The notes beneath the pieces are model-generated. The model was not told where the DNA came from, did no database searches, and saw nothing but the letters and a program-made list of their open reading frames with translations. Made by a program: the position numbers and the translations under genes. A DNA stretch of 8,868 nt from an uncultured Pseudomonadota bacterium (GTDB lineage Bacteria > Desulfobacterota_B > Binatia > UBA9968), in contig CAMLCX010000176.1 of assembly GCA_946478635.1 (NCBI GenBank), forward strand, positions 1 through 8,868, read 5' to 3'. Position 1 is the stretch's first letter; each line of letters starts with the position of its first letter. Shown here one piece after another: positions 1 through 6,298 of this stretch.

Positions 1-876
1 GCTCTGGCAGCCGATGAGCTGGGCTTCTTCAAAGCCGAAGGCCTGGATGTGCGCGTCGAGCTCGCCGCCATGCTGGGGGCAACCAAGGCGCTGCGCGCCG
101 GCGGCGCCGATGCCATGATCGCCGGTTCGGTGCACGATGTTCTCACCGAGTTTCCCGACTGGAAAGGCGTGAAAATCGCCGTGGCCCTATCCCAAGGCAC
201 GCCGTGGCTGCTGACCGTGCGCGCGGATCTTCCAGCCAAACGCGGCGACCTCCATGCCGTGCGCGGACTTCGCCTGACTGCCGCAGAGGGACCCGACCTG
301 GCGCTCAAAAAAATGTTGAGTGAGGCGGGCATCGATCCTGCCCGCGATTTGCAAATCATCGAATTGCCCGGCGCGAAATCGCGCGATGTGTCGTTCGGTG
401 TGTTTGCCGCTCGGGCGCTCGAAGCGGGGCTGATCGACGGTTTTTGGGCCAACGCCATGGGCGCCGAAACTGCCGTCAGCCGCGGGGCAGGGAAGGTATT
501 GATCGACGTGCGCCGCGGCGACGATCCGGCGGAAGTTCGCTTCTTTACCTTCGCTGGAATGGCTGTCGCGGAAAGTTTTATCGACAGCGCGCCTGAAACA
601 GTCGCGGCCGCGGTACGCGCCATCGTAAAAGCGCAAAAGGCACTGCGCGCCGATCCTTCATTGGCCCAAGATGTCGGCAAGCGAAAGTTCCCGCCCGATG
701 CGGCAGCGCTCATCGCAAACGTCGTCGCGCGCGACGTCGAATTCTATGATCCGGTGATCAGCGAAGAAGCGGTGGCTAAGATGAACCGCTTCGCGCAATC
801 GGTCGGCCATCTCTCCCGACCAGTTCCTTTCGATCAGGTGGTCGCGTTTGGCTATAGCAAACTTTGGCAAATCTGA
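1..876 (+). CDS. ABC transporter substrate-binding protein, NMT1/SsuA/THI5-like (5' end outside window)
   Basis: This is the C-terminal 291 residues of a periplasmic solute-binding protein; the reading frame is open at base 1, so the start and signal peptide lie upstream. The first visible residues, with ADELGFFKAEGLDV followed by GATKALRAGGADAMI, match the start of the mature NMT1/SsuA-like fold, where 'a..lGffkaeGLdV' and a 'l.sG.aD' turn are family hallmarks. Near the C-terminus a helical segment (SAPETVAAAVRAIVKAQKAL) matches the usual 'p..v.a.vrA...a' region. The family captures nitrate, sulfonate, taurine, aromatic or pyrimidine-type ligands for an ABC importer; the ligand cannot be read from this fragment. 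Neither permease nor ATPase follows, because the next gene is convergent, so its partners must lie upstream or elsewhere. The family call is firm, the substrate unknown. Confidence 0.85.
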   Translation, partial: ALAADELGFFKAEGLDVRVELAAMLGATKALRAGGADAMIAGSVHDVLTEFPDWKGVKIAVALSQGTPWLLTVRADLPAKRGDLHAVRGLRLTAAEGPDLALKKMLSEAGIDPARDLQIIELPGAKSRDVSFGVFAARALEAGLIDGFWANAMGAETAVSRGAGKVLIDVRRGDDPAEVRFFTFAGMAVAESFIDSAPETVAAAVRAIVKAQKALRADPSLAQDVGKRKFPPDAAALIANVVARDVEFYDPVISEEAVAKMNRFAQSVGHLSRPVPFDQVVAFGYSKLWQI

Positions 877-904
877 ACCGATAGATAATTGGGTCTGTCC
901 GCGG

Positions 905-2176
905 CTAAGCGCCGGCCGCAGTCAGCGCCGGTTTTTTGACTACTGCGTAAAACACGCTTGCGACAAGCAGCAAGGCCGCTGACGACCAGATCATCATCCG
1001 GTAACTCAACGTGTAATCGTAAATCGCGCCCGCAATAACCGGGCCGATTACGCTGCCCCAAGTCGAGACAAAGCTCATCGAGCCGCGAATTTTCGCAAAG
1101 TTTTTGCGCCCGAAGTACTCGCCGACGGTCGACCAATTGACCGGGAACGTTGATTCGACGACGCTGAACAACGCAATAAACATCAGTATCGCCCATTCCG
1201 CGTGAACGTAAGCGAGGATAAACATCGAGGTCATGGCGAGCAGCATGCAGGTCGCCATGAGTTTCGGTTTGTTGAGTCGATCACCGATCCAACCGAAGAG
1301 CAGATGAGAGGGGACAGCCATAAGAGCCTGTGTCGCCAAAAAGAAGGCAGCGCGCTGCGGTGTCATACCCTTCCAAACCATCAAAGCGACATAGTGCACA
1401 TTGAGCGCGCTGAGAACGATGACCCGAATCGCCGTAGCCGCTGTTAAGAACCAAAACGCCGGGGTGCGCAAGGCTTGCCGCAGGGTGAAATCCACCGCTT
1501 CCGGCGATTGCGTTCGCGTGCCGCCGATGTTGTCATGCCCCAATGTCGGCGGCTCGCCGTCGGGAAGAAGTCCCATGCTCTCCGGTGAGCGCCGCACGAA
1601 TAGACTCAACGGTAAGCCGAGCAGTATGAAGAGAACTCCGCAGCCAAAAGCCGTCTCGCGCCATCCGAAGCTATGGACCGCCGCCGACAATATCGGAGTA
1701 AAAATGAATCCGCCGATGCCGATGGAGCCGCTGATGATCGCCATGGCCATGGTTCGCTTGCGAATGAACCAGGTGTTGGCGATCAGCATGGGCGCATCCA
1801 TGAAACCGGCATGAAAGGACAGGGATACAACGCCCATATAAACCAGCAAGAGCGCGACATAACTGTTCACGCCGGCTAATAACATGTGGCCCACACCGGT
1901 CATCATGATGGCAAGGATCATGAGCGGTCGCGGCCCGTGGCGGTCCATGAAATAGCCCGCAATGGGAGCTTCGAAGGCGCCCTGGGCGCGAGCCAGCGAG
2001 AAGACCAAAGATGTGGCGGCGCGACTGAGACCGAGATCCTGACTCAAGGGCAGGAAGAATACCGAAAAGCCGTAGAAATATAATCCGCCGCCTAAAATGC
2101 GCAGAACCGAACCCACCGCGATCATGCGCCAACCGTAATACAGATCAGTGAAGCGTCCGCGTGGTGAATGAAACAC
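905..2176 (-). CDS. Major facilitator superfamily (MFS) transporter, probable anion/carboxylate carrier
   Basis: A 423-residue protein with the length and hydrophobic pattern of a 12-helix MFS secondary transporter in the inner membrane. The loop after helix 2 carries MFS motif A as GYFMDRHGPR (G74, D78, R79, G81, R83), and the matching loop in the second half reads GWIGDRLNKP (G295, D299, R300). A soluble central loop of about 40 residues (roughly 196-238) separates the two six-helix halves. The overall look (YYGWRMIAVGS at the N-terminus, EYFGRKNFAKIRGS near helix 10) resembles the oxalate:formate antiporter / monocarboxylate-porter-like branch, so an organic anion is the likeliest substrate, but this is inference. 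The start is a GTG at 2176, chosen because AAAAGGA lies five bases upstream. It is a single gene, convergent with the binding-protein gene; no functional link between the two is proven. Confidence 0.9.
   Translation of the reverse strand: MFHSPRGRFTDLYYGWRMIAVGSVLRILGGGLYFYGFSVFFLPLSQDLGLSRAATSLVFSLARAQGAFEAPIAGYFMDRHGPRPLMILAIMMTGVGHMLLAGVNSYVALLLVYMGVVSLSFHAGFMDAPMLIANTWFIRKRTMAMAIISGSIGIGGFIFTPILSAAVHSFGWRETAFGCGVLFILLGLPLSLFVRRSPESMGLLPDGEPPTLGHDNIGGTRTQSPEAVDFTLRQALRTPAFWFLTAATAIRVIVLSALNVHYVALMVWKGMTPQRAAFFLATQALMAVPSHLLFGWIGDRLNKPKLMATCMLLAMTSMFILAYVHAEWAILMFIALFSVVESTFPVNWSTVGEYFGRKNFAKIRGSMSFVSTWGSVIGPVIAGAIYDYTLSYRMMIWSSAALLLVASVFYAVVKKPALTAAGA
911..937 (+). terminator. Weak intrinsic terminator-like hairpin at convergent gene ends
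   Basis: CCGGC (912-916) can pair with GCCGG (927-931) around a 10-base loop, with an extra G-T pair outside, and six T residues (932-937) follow directly. It lies about 35 bases after the stop of the binding-protein gene, inside the last codons of the convergent MFS gene. It would stop plus-strand transcripts. The stem is short (5 bp), so this is only a candidate. Confidence 0.3.
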
Positions 2177-2181
2177 GTTTG

Positions 2182-2188
2182 TCCTTTT
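2182..2188 (-). promoter_or_regulatory. Ribosome binding site of the MFS gene
   Basis: On the minus strand AAAAGGA lies five bases before the GTG at 2176. It is a good Shine-Dalgarno match and decides this GTG start over the later in-frame ATG at residue 18. Confidence 0.6.
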
Positions 2189-2244
2189 TACGTCTGCCGC
2201 GACCGAAACTTTTCAGGGCGAGAATACAGGCGTGAGAGTATCCT

Positions 2245-2273
2245 AAGGTAAACGACCGTCCATTCCTTTTCAA
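2245..2273 (-). promoter_or_regulatory. Candidate sigma70-type promoter for the MFS gene
   Basis: On the minus strand TTGAAA (2273-2268) is followed after 17 bases by TACCTT (2250-2245). The -35 match is good (5 of 6) and the spacing ideal, but the -10 match is poor (3 of 6). It lies about 70 bases before the MFS start, inside the 158-base gap 2177-2334, where nothing else is evident. Low confidence. Confidence 0.2.
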
Positions 2274-2334
2274 TCAAACAGGGCGGTGCGAGGAAATTGT
2301 TCGATCCGCTTGCGGCGATGGCTGGAAAGCAGCG

Positions 2335-3039
2335 TTACGGAGCGCGGCTAAACTCCTTCATCACGCTTCGGACGCTTTCGAAATCGGCCAGAGTTCTGAG
2401 CGAGGCAAAGGTTGGAAATATCATCGGTAGCCCGCCCCTGGAATGGCGCAGCATGGCCTGCTCCGGCGAAAGCCAAATGCTGTGGGTAACTTCTGCCGAC
2501 GTTTCCAGTGCTGTTTGATTCTCCGGCAAGGCGGCGACAAAAAATCGCGTATCGAAGCGCATTGGATTTTGCACCGGCGTCTGCCAATGAGAGAAATAGC
2601 CGAGACTCGATAGGTCGGAATAAAGATTTTCGCGCTGGAGCAGGCGAATAAAACTCACCGATTTGTCGAGTAACGCGCGGTGGTTTTCATAGGCCGCTCC
2701 AGTCAAAACCTGCGTGCCGGCGGCGTGCCTCGCGAGCAATATTCCAGTCTCTTCGAAGAGCTCGCGAACCGCGGCCGCCCAGAAGCCGGCCGCTTGGCGT
2801 GGGCTAAAGTGCGCGCCCACGATTTTGCGCGCCTGCTCCAGAGTCAAACCGCGACAGCGTTCGAGCATGCGGGGCGAACAATCGTCTTGGGTCACGGCGC
2901 CGCCGGGGAAACAGTACATGCCGCCCAAAAACGGCATGGCCTCGGGACGCCGGGTCAGAAACACTTCAAGACCTTGGACCTCGGTCTCGCGCAGCAGGAT
3001 GACCGTCGAAGCCTGTCGCGGTTTTGTGTTTTCGTTCAC
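2335..3039 (-). CDS. Nudix hydrolase, NUDT19-like (probable CoA or nucleoside-diphosphate-linked pyrophosphatase)
   Basis: A 234-residue cytoplasmic Nudix hydrolase. These enzymes cleave X-linked nucleoside diphosphates using a divalent metal held by the Nudix box. The box is split: PGGAV at 45-49 supplies the glycine arm, and AAAVRELFEETGILLA (residues 88-103) supplies the REUxEExGU helix with R92, E93, E96 and E97. About 31 extra residues (roughly 53-84) sit between them. A long insert here, together with the later motif HWQTPVQNPMRFDTRFFVA (151-169), is characteristic of the NUDT19 branch; mammalian NUDT19 hydrolyses CoA and acyl-CoA. CoA as the substrate here is inference. The GTG start at 3039 overlaps the stop of the NRDE gene as GTGA, implying translational coupling. 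No terminator is obvious after the TAA at 2337-2335. Confidence 0.88.
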   Translation of the reverse strand: MNENTKPRQASTVILLRETEVQGLEVFLTRRPEAMPFLGGMYCFPGGAVTQDDCSPRMLERCRGLTLEQARKIVGAHFSPRQAAGFWAAAVRELFEETGILLARHAAGTQVLTGAAYENHRALLDKSVSFIRLLQRENLYSDLSSLGYFSHWQTPVQNPMRFDTRFFVAALPENQTALETSAEVTHSIWLSPEQAMLRHSRGGLPMIFPTFASLRTLADFESVRSVMKEFSRAP

Positions 3040-3800
3040 CCGACCTCAAGCTCAAGCGGTGCGCCGAAGGAGTTCCGGCACGGCGCGCCCGCGCAATGAA
3101 AGTATTTGAAGCGAGACTCGCTCGCGGTCAAGACAACGATGCTTGATGAAACCGTGCCGGAATTGTCACGGTGCACACAAATGGCTTCGCCCGCGTCATT
3201 GGAACCTGGCGGCAGCGAATGATCCCGCAGCGCCGAGTGCAGTGCCGCGGGCGCGTCGGGAACGTTATTACCAGCGCGGCGCAACTTTTCAACGAGCTCT
3301 CCGAACAGCGAATACGCGCGATCCGCTTTGGCTGAGTGAAGATCGAATTCCGCTGCGCTGCTAAAGACATGCAGTCCGGGTTGTAACTTTTGAATCAGGA
3401 TTTCCGTCCCGGCGTTGTAGGACACAATCGCGCTGTTTCTATCCGCAACCAGGGCGGTGAACGGATTATACGGAACTCGATGCGCGCGAATGAAGATTTC
3501 CGCTTCGGCGGCGGAGCGGTTCGCCAGCAAGTCCAGGCAGAGCCAGCCGCGCGAGCGCGCGTCCGCGAATGAAATGTTTTGACTATTGACCCGGCGGTTC
3601 AGCATCGCCGCGAGCAGGCCATGCTCATTGACTCCCAGCCATGTGCCGCCCGCGCGCAGATCTCGTCCCGCGATCATCTTTGGCCCGTTTTCTAATAGGC
3701 TGGGAGGCGCCGACGGGCGGTCATATTGTTCGTCGCGGTTGGCGGCGACCAGCAAGGGATAATCGGGGAGCATGCGGAAATAAATGGCCAGCGTGCACAC
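3036..3800 (-). CDS. NRDE family protein (TANGO2 homologue)
   Basis: A 254-residue protein of the NRDE/TANGO2 family, named after the Asn-Arg-Asp-Glu motif seen here at residues 21-24 (VAANRDEQYDRPS). Other family signatures are the N-terminal Met-Cys (Cys2, the predicted N-terminal nucleophile of an Ntn-hydrolase-like fold), GRDLRAGGTWLGVNEHG (45-61), LNRR (67-70), and ICVHRDNSGTVSSSIV (207-222) near the C-terminus. Length is typical. The biochemical activity is not settled; eukaryotic TANGO2 has been linked to heme movement and to lipid/acyl-CoA metabolism. There is no signal peptide, so it is probably cytoplasmic. The GTG start at 3800 is chosen because it places Cys at position 2, although no strong ribosome binding site precedes it. 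It is the first gene of a two-gene unit with the Nudix hydrolase and diverges from the coxD-like gene. Confidence 0.88.
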   Translation of the reverse strand: MCTLAIYFRMLPDYPLLVAANRDEQYDRPSAPPSLLENGPKMIAGRDLRAGGTWLGVNEHGLLAAMLNRRVNSQNISFADARSRGWLCLDLLANRSAAEAEIFIRAHRVPYNPFTALVADRNSAIVSYNAGTEILIQKLQPGLHVFSSAAEFDLHSAKADRAYSLFGELVEKLRRAGNNVPDAPAALHSALRDHSLPPGSNDAGEAICVHRDNSGTVSSSIVVLTASESRFKYFHCAGAPCRNSFGAPLELEVG

Positions 3801-3850
3801 GCTTCAAGATGTACAGAATGCCCTGCGCTTCTGCAAACTTGGCGGCTCCC

Positions 3851-3878
3851 TTGATTGTCGTCACGGAACGATTATGTT
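3851..3878 (+). promoter_or_regulatory. Candidate promoter of the coxD-like operon
   Basis: TTGATT (3851-3856) and TATGTT (3873-3878) are separated by 16 bases, each matching 4 of 6 sigma70 consensus bases. A transcript would start near 3885, leaving a short leader that holds the ribosome binding site at 3893-3900. The site lies in the 105-base divergent gap between the NRDE and coxD-like genes. Confidence 0.35.
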
Positions 3879-3892
3879 AGCCTCGAAAAATT

Positions 3893-3900
3893 GGAAAGGG
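3893..3900 (+). promoter_or_regulatory. Ribosome binding site of the coxD-like gene
   Basis: GGAAAGGG ends five bases before the ATG at 3906. It fixes that ATG as the start and argues against the in-frame TTG at 3855, which would add 17 residues and overlap the candidate promoter. Confidence 0.65.
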
Positions 3901-3905
3901 CGACC

Positions 3906-4868
3906 ATGTTTCAATCCGTAGACGACGTGATTGCGGGTTTCGGCGCGCAAAAGTATCTCTGCAACAAGAGTGTCGCGACCGTGGTGTATCTCGGCACGAC
4001 AATGCAAAAACCGATTCTGGTCGAAGGGCCGGCCGGTGTCGGCAAAACGGAACTGGGCAAAGTGCTCGCCGACGCGCTCGGCATGGAGCTGATCCGTTTG
4101 CAGTGCTACGAGGGACTCGACGAAGCCAAGGCGCTTTACGAGTGGGAGTATGCCAAGCAGCTTTTATACACGCAGATCCTGAAGGAAAAAATCGGCGACA
4201 TTCTGCAAGGCTCGCAGACTCTCCAACAGGCCGTCGATTGTGTCGCCAAGCAAGATGGCGTCTTCTTTTCCGATCGCTTCCTGCTGCCGCGGCCGTTGCT
4301 CAAAGCGTTGTTGTCCGAGCAGCGCTGCGTGCTGCTGATCGACGAGATCGACAAAGCCGACGCGGAATTCGAAGCCTTTTTGTTGGAAGTGCTGAGCGAT
4401 TTTCAAATCTCGGTGCCGGAGATCGGCACGCTCAAGGCAAAGCATGTTCCGCTGGTGATTCTGACCAGCAATAACAGCCGGGAGATGTCCGACGCGCTCA
4501 AGCGCCGCTGCCTGCATCTTTACATCGATTTCCCTGAATCCGAGCGCGAGATGCAAATCATCAAGCTCAAGGTCCCCGGCGTCGGCCACCAGTTGGCCGA
4601 GGAAGTCGTTCGGTTGCTGCACCGGGTGCGCAAGCTGGATCTGAAGAAAACGCCCAGCATCAGCGAAACCCTCGACTGGGTGCGCGCTCTCACCTTGCTC
4701 AATATCAAGCAACTCGATGAAGCGCTGGTGCAAGAGACGCTTTCAACGCTGATGAAATACGAAGCCGATGTTCGCAAAGCGCATAACGAACTCAAGGCTT
4801 ACCTCGCTGAAAAGCACGCCCATCGGCCGGCCTCGACTGCCGGCGACGACAAGGACCATCTCCACTAA
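3906..4868 (+). CDS. coxD: MoxR-family AAA+ ATPase, CoxD-like
   Basis: A 320-residue single-domain AAA+ ATPase of the MoxR group. Walker A is GPAGVGKT (41-48), Walker B is LLIDEIDKAD (133-142, with D136-E137), the sensor 1 strand is VILTSNN (174-180), and the likely arginine finger is in ALKRRC (187-192). The stretch LQCYEGLDEAKALYEWEYAK after Walker A and the segment EAFLLEVLSDFQ after Walker B are strongly CoxD-like. CoxD of carboxydotrophs is a chaperone-like ATPase for maturation of the Mo-Cu site of CO dehydrogenase and works with CoxE. MoxR proteins generally act with a VWA partner to remodel or insert metal into a client. The tail after residue 300 is charged and His-rich (HAHRP...DDKDHLH). 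The gene ends eight bases before the next start. No CO dehydrogenase gene is visible, so the client here is unknown and the symbol is by resemblance. Confidence 0.88.
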   Translation: MFQSVDDVIAGFGAQKYLCNKSVATVVYLGTTMQKPILVEGPAGVGKTELGKVLADALGMELIRLQCYEGLDEAKALYEWEYAKQLLYTQILKEKIGDILQGSQTLQQAVDCVAKQDGVFFSDRFLLPRPLLKALLSEQRCVLLIDEIDKADAEFEAFLLEVLSDFQISVPEIGTLKAKHVPLVILTSNNSREMSDALKRRCLHLYIDFPESEREMQIIKLKVPGVGHQLAEEVVRLLHRVRKLDLKKTPSISETLDWVRALTLLNIKQLDEALVQETLSTLMKYEADVRKAHNELKAYLAEKHAHRPASTAGDDKDHLH

Positions 4869-4876
4869 ATCGCCCC

Positions 4877-6298
4877 GTGGCGGATCCGTCCATGGAAGAT
4901 CGTATCGTCGAATTTGCTGCAGTTTTGAGGCGCAACGGCATCCGCGTGTCGCTCTCGGAGAGCATGGATACGTTTCGCGCCCTGGAATTGATCGGTGTCC
5001 AAGATCCGCTGCTGTTTCGCAACGCGCTGCGCACGACGCTGGTAAAACGCTCCAGCGATGTGAAGCCGTTTGAGGAATTGTTCAACTATTTCTTCCTCGG
5101 AATCGGCCAGGCCCTCGACGCCATCGACCGCCGCATCATGGACGAGCTTGGCCTGTCACCGGAGCAGTTTCAAGAGATGCTCGAACAGATGCAGCGGCTC
5201 GTCAAAAAAATGGAAGGGGACTTGTCCGAGTTGACTCGAGCCTTGCTCAATAACGACCGCGGCGAGCTCGAACGACAGCTGCGCGACGCCATGCGCCAGG
5301 AAATGGAGCAGGGCACGCCGGACAGTTTTCGTCTCACCCCCTACACCCGCATGGCGGCTCGTCTCCATCTCGACCGCGTACAAAGCGAAATCGAGCGTTT
5401 CAAAGGCATGCTGCAAATGCTCGGCGAGAAGGGCGAAGATTTGCAAAACGTGCTGCGCTATCTCGACGAGCGCATGCGCGACTTGAACCGGCTGCTGCGC
5501 GAGATCATCCAGCAAGAGCAACGCAAAAAGGGGCTGGAGCCCCGGGATGCATCACAGCGCGGCACGCTGGCGGACAAGAGCTTCGCTTTTTATACCGAAG
5601 ACGATATTCGGCGCATGAACGACGCGGTGGCGCGCCTGGCGCAGCGGCTGAAGAATCGGCTCTCGGTGCGCCGCAAAAAAGCCGCGCGCGGCCGCTTCGA
5701 TGTTAAAAAGACGTTGCGCAAAAACCTGCAATTCGGCGGCGTGCCGTTCAACATCCAACTCGACCGGCGCAAGAAAACCAAACCGCAGGTGATGGTGCTG
5801 TGCGACATTTCCGACTCGGTGCTGAACGCCTCCCGCTTTATGTTGCAGTTCGTTTATTCAATTCAGGACCTGTATTCGAAGGTGCGGAGCTTCGTCTTTG
5901 TCGCGGAAATCGGTGAAGTGACCAAGCTCTTCGAAGAGCATGACATTCAGACCGCCGTGGAAGCGGCGCTCAAGGGCGACGTGATCGACGTGTTTTCCCA
6001 TTCCAACTTCGGCCGCGCCTTCGAGCAATTTCACCGAAACTTTTTTCCGGCGGTGAACAGCAAAACCACCGTGCTGATCATCGGCGACGGCCGCAACAAC
6101 TACAACCGCCCCAGTGATTGGGTGCTGCGCGAGATCCAGCAAAAGGCCAAACAATTGATCTGGCTCAATCCCGAGAGCCGCATGACCTGGGGTATCGGCG
6201 ACAGCGAGATGCCGCGCTACGCGCCGTATTGCCACGTCGCCGAAGAGTGCCGCAGCATCACCCAGCTCTACAAGATTGTCGATCTGATCGTGCCATGA
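4877..6298 (+). CDS. coxE: VWA domain protein, CoxE-like partner of the MoxR ATPase
   Basis: A 473-residue protein with CoxE-like architecture. The N-terminal region (about 8-80) contains the typical VEFAAVLRRNGIRVS and LFRNALRTTLVKRSSD motifs. A long, charged helical and probably coiled-coil region follows (about 85-225). A basic linker, KNRLSVRRKKAARGRFD (259-275), comes next, and the C-terminal VWA domain covers about 302-473. The metal-binding MIDAS is DISDS (D310, S312, S314), with S376 probably in the Thr position and D404 in IIGDGRNN. VWA/MoxR pairs assemble or activate metalloenzymes; CoxE works with CoxD on CO dehydrogenase. The GTG at 4877 gives the longest frame, but the ATG at 4892 (five codons later, after GGCGGAT) is an equally good start. 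Its TGA overlaps the miaB ATG as ATGA, so translation is probably coupled. The symbol is by resemblance; the real client is not known. Confidence 0.85.
   Translation: MADPSMEDRIVEFAAVLRRNGIRVSLSESMDTFRALELIGVQDPLLFRNALRTTLVKRSSDVKPFEELFNYFFLGIGQALDAIDRRIMDELGLSPEQFQEMLEQMQRLVKKMEGDLSELTRALLNNDRGELERQLRDAMRQEMEQGTPDSFRLTPYTRMAARLHLDRVQSEIERFKGMLQMLGEKGEDLQNVLRYLDERMRDLNRLLREIIQQEQRKKGLEPRDASQRGTLADKSFAFYTEDDIRRMNDAVARLAQRLKNRLSVRRKKAARGRFDVKKTLRKNLQFGGVPFNIQLDRRKKTKPQVMVLCDISDSVLNASRFMLQFVYSIQDLYSKVRSFVFVAEIGEVTKLFEEHDIQTAVEAALKGDVIDVFSHSNFGRAFEQFHRNFFPAVNSKTTVLIIGDGRNNYNRPSDWVLREIQQKAKQLIWLNPESRMTWGIGDSEMPRYAPYCHVAEECRSITQLYKIVDLIVP

Noticed and set aside
1202..2083. Several plus-strand open frames opposite the MFS gene.
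   Set aside because: They are antisense shadows: low-complexity, charged translations with no family motifs, while the minus strand encodes a complete MFS protein with both motif A copies.
2300..2330. Possible terminator after the Nudix gene (CCGC-AA-GCGG on the minus strand).
   Set aside because: The stem is four base pairs with a two-base loop, which cannot form well, and no T run follows.
3721..3864. A 47-codon minus-strand frame starting at GTG 3864 that crosses the NRDE start in another frame, with a coding-like beginning.
   Set aside because: It has no ribosome binding site, a rare-start GTG, and its second half is an out-of-frame read of the NRDE gene. At most it would be a leader peptide; no support for a real product.
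3855..3905. N-terminal extension of the coxD-like protein from a TTG at 3855.
   Set aside because: The ATG at 3906 has a strong, well-spaced ribosome binding site and begins at the conserved family N-terminus; the extension overlaps the candidate promoter.
4136..4795. Long minus-strand open frames opposite the coxD-like gene.
   Set aside because: The plus strand carries an intact AAA+ ATPase with all motifs; the antisense frames show no recognisable domain or ribosome binding site.
6118..6294. In-frame upstream extension of miaB by 59 codons from an ATG at 6118.
   Set aside because: It lies wholly within the coxE-like VWA domain in another frame, and MiaB proteins start at the MSKKLYIQTYGC-type sequence at 6295.
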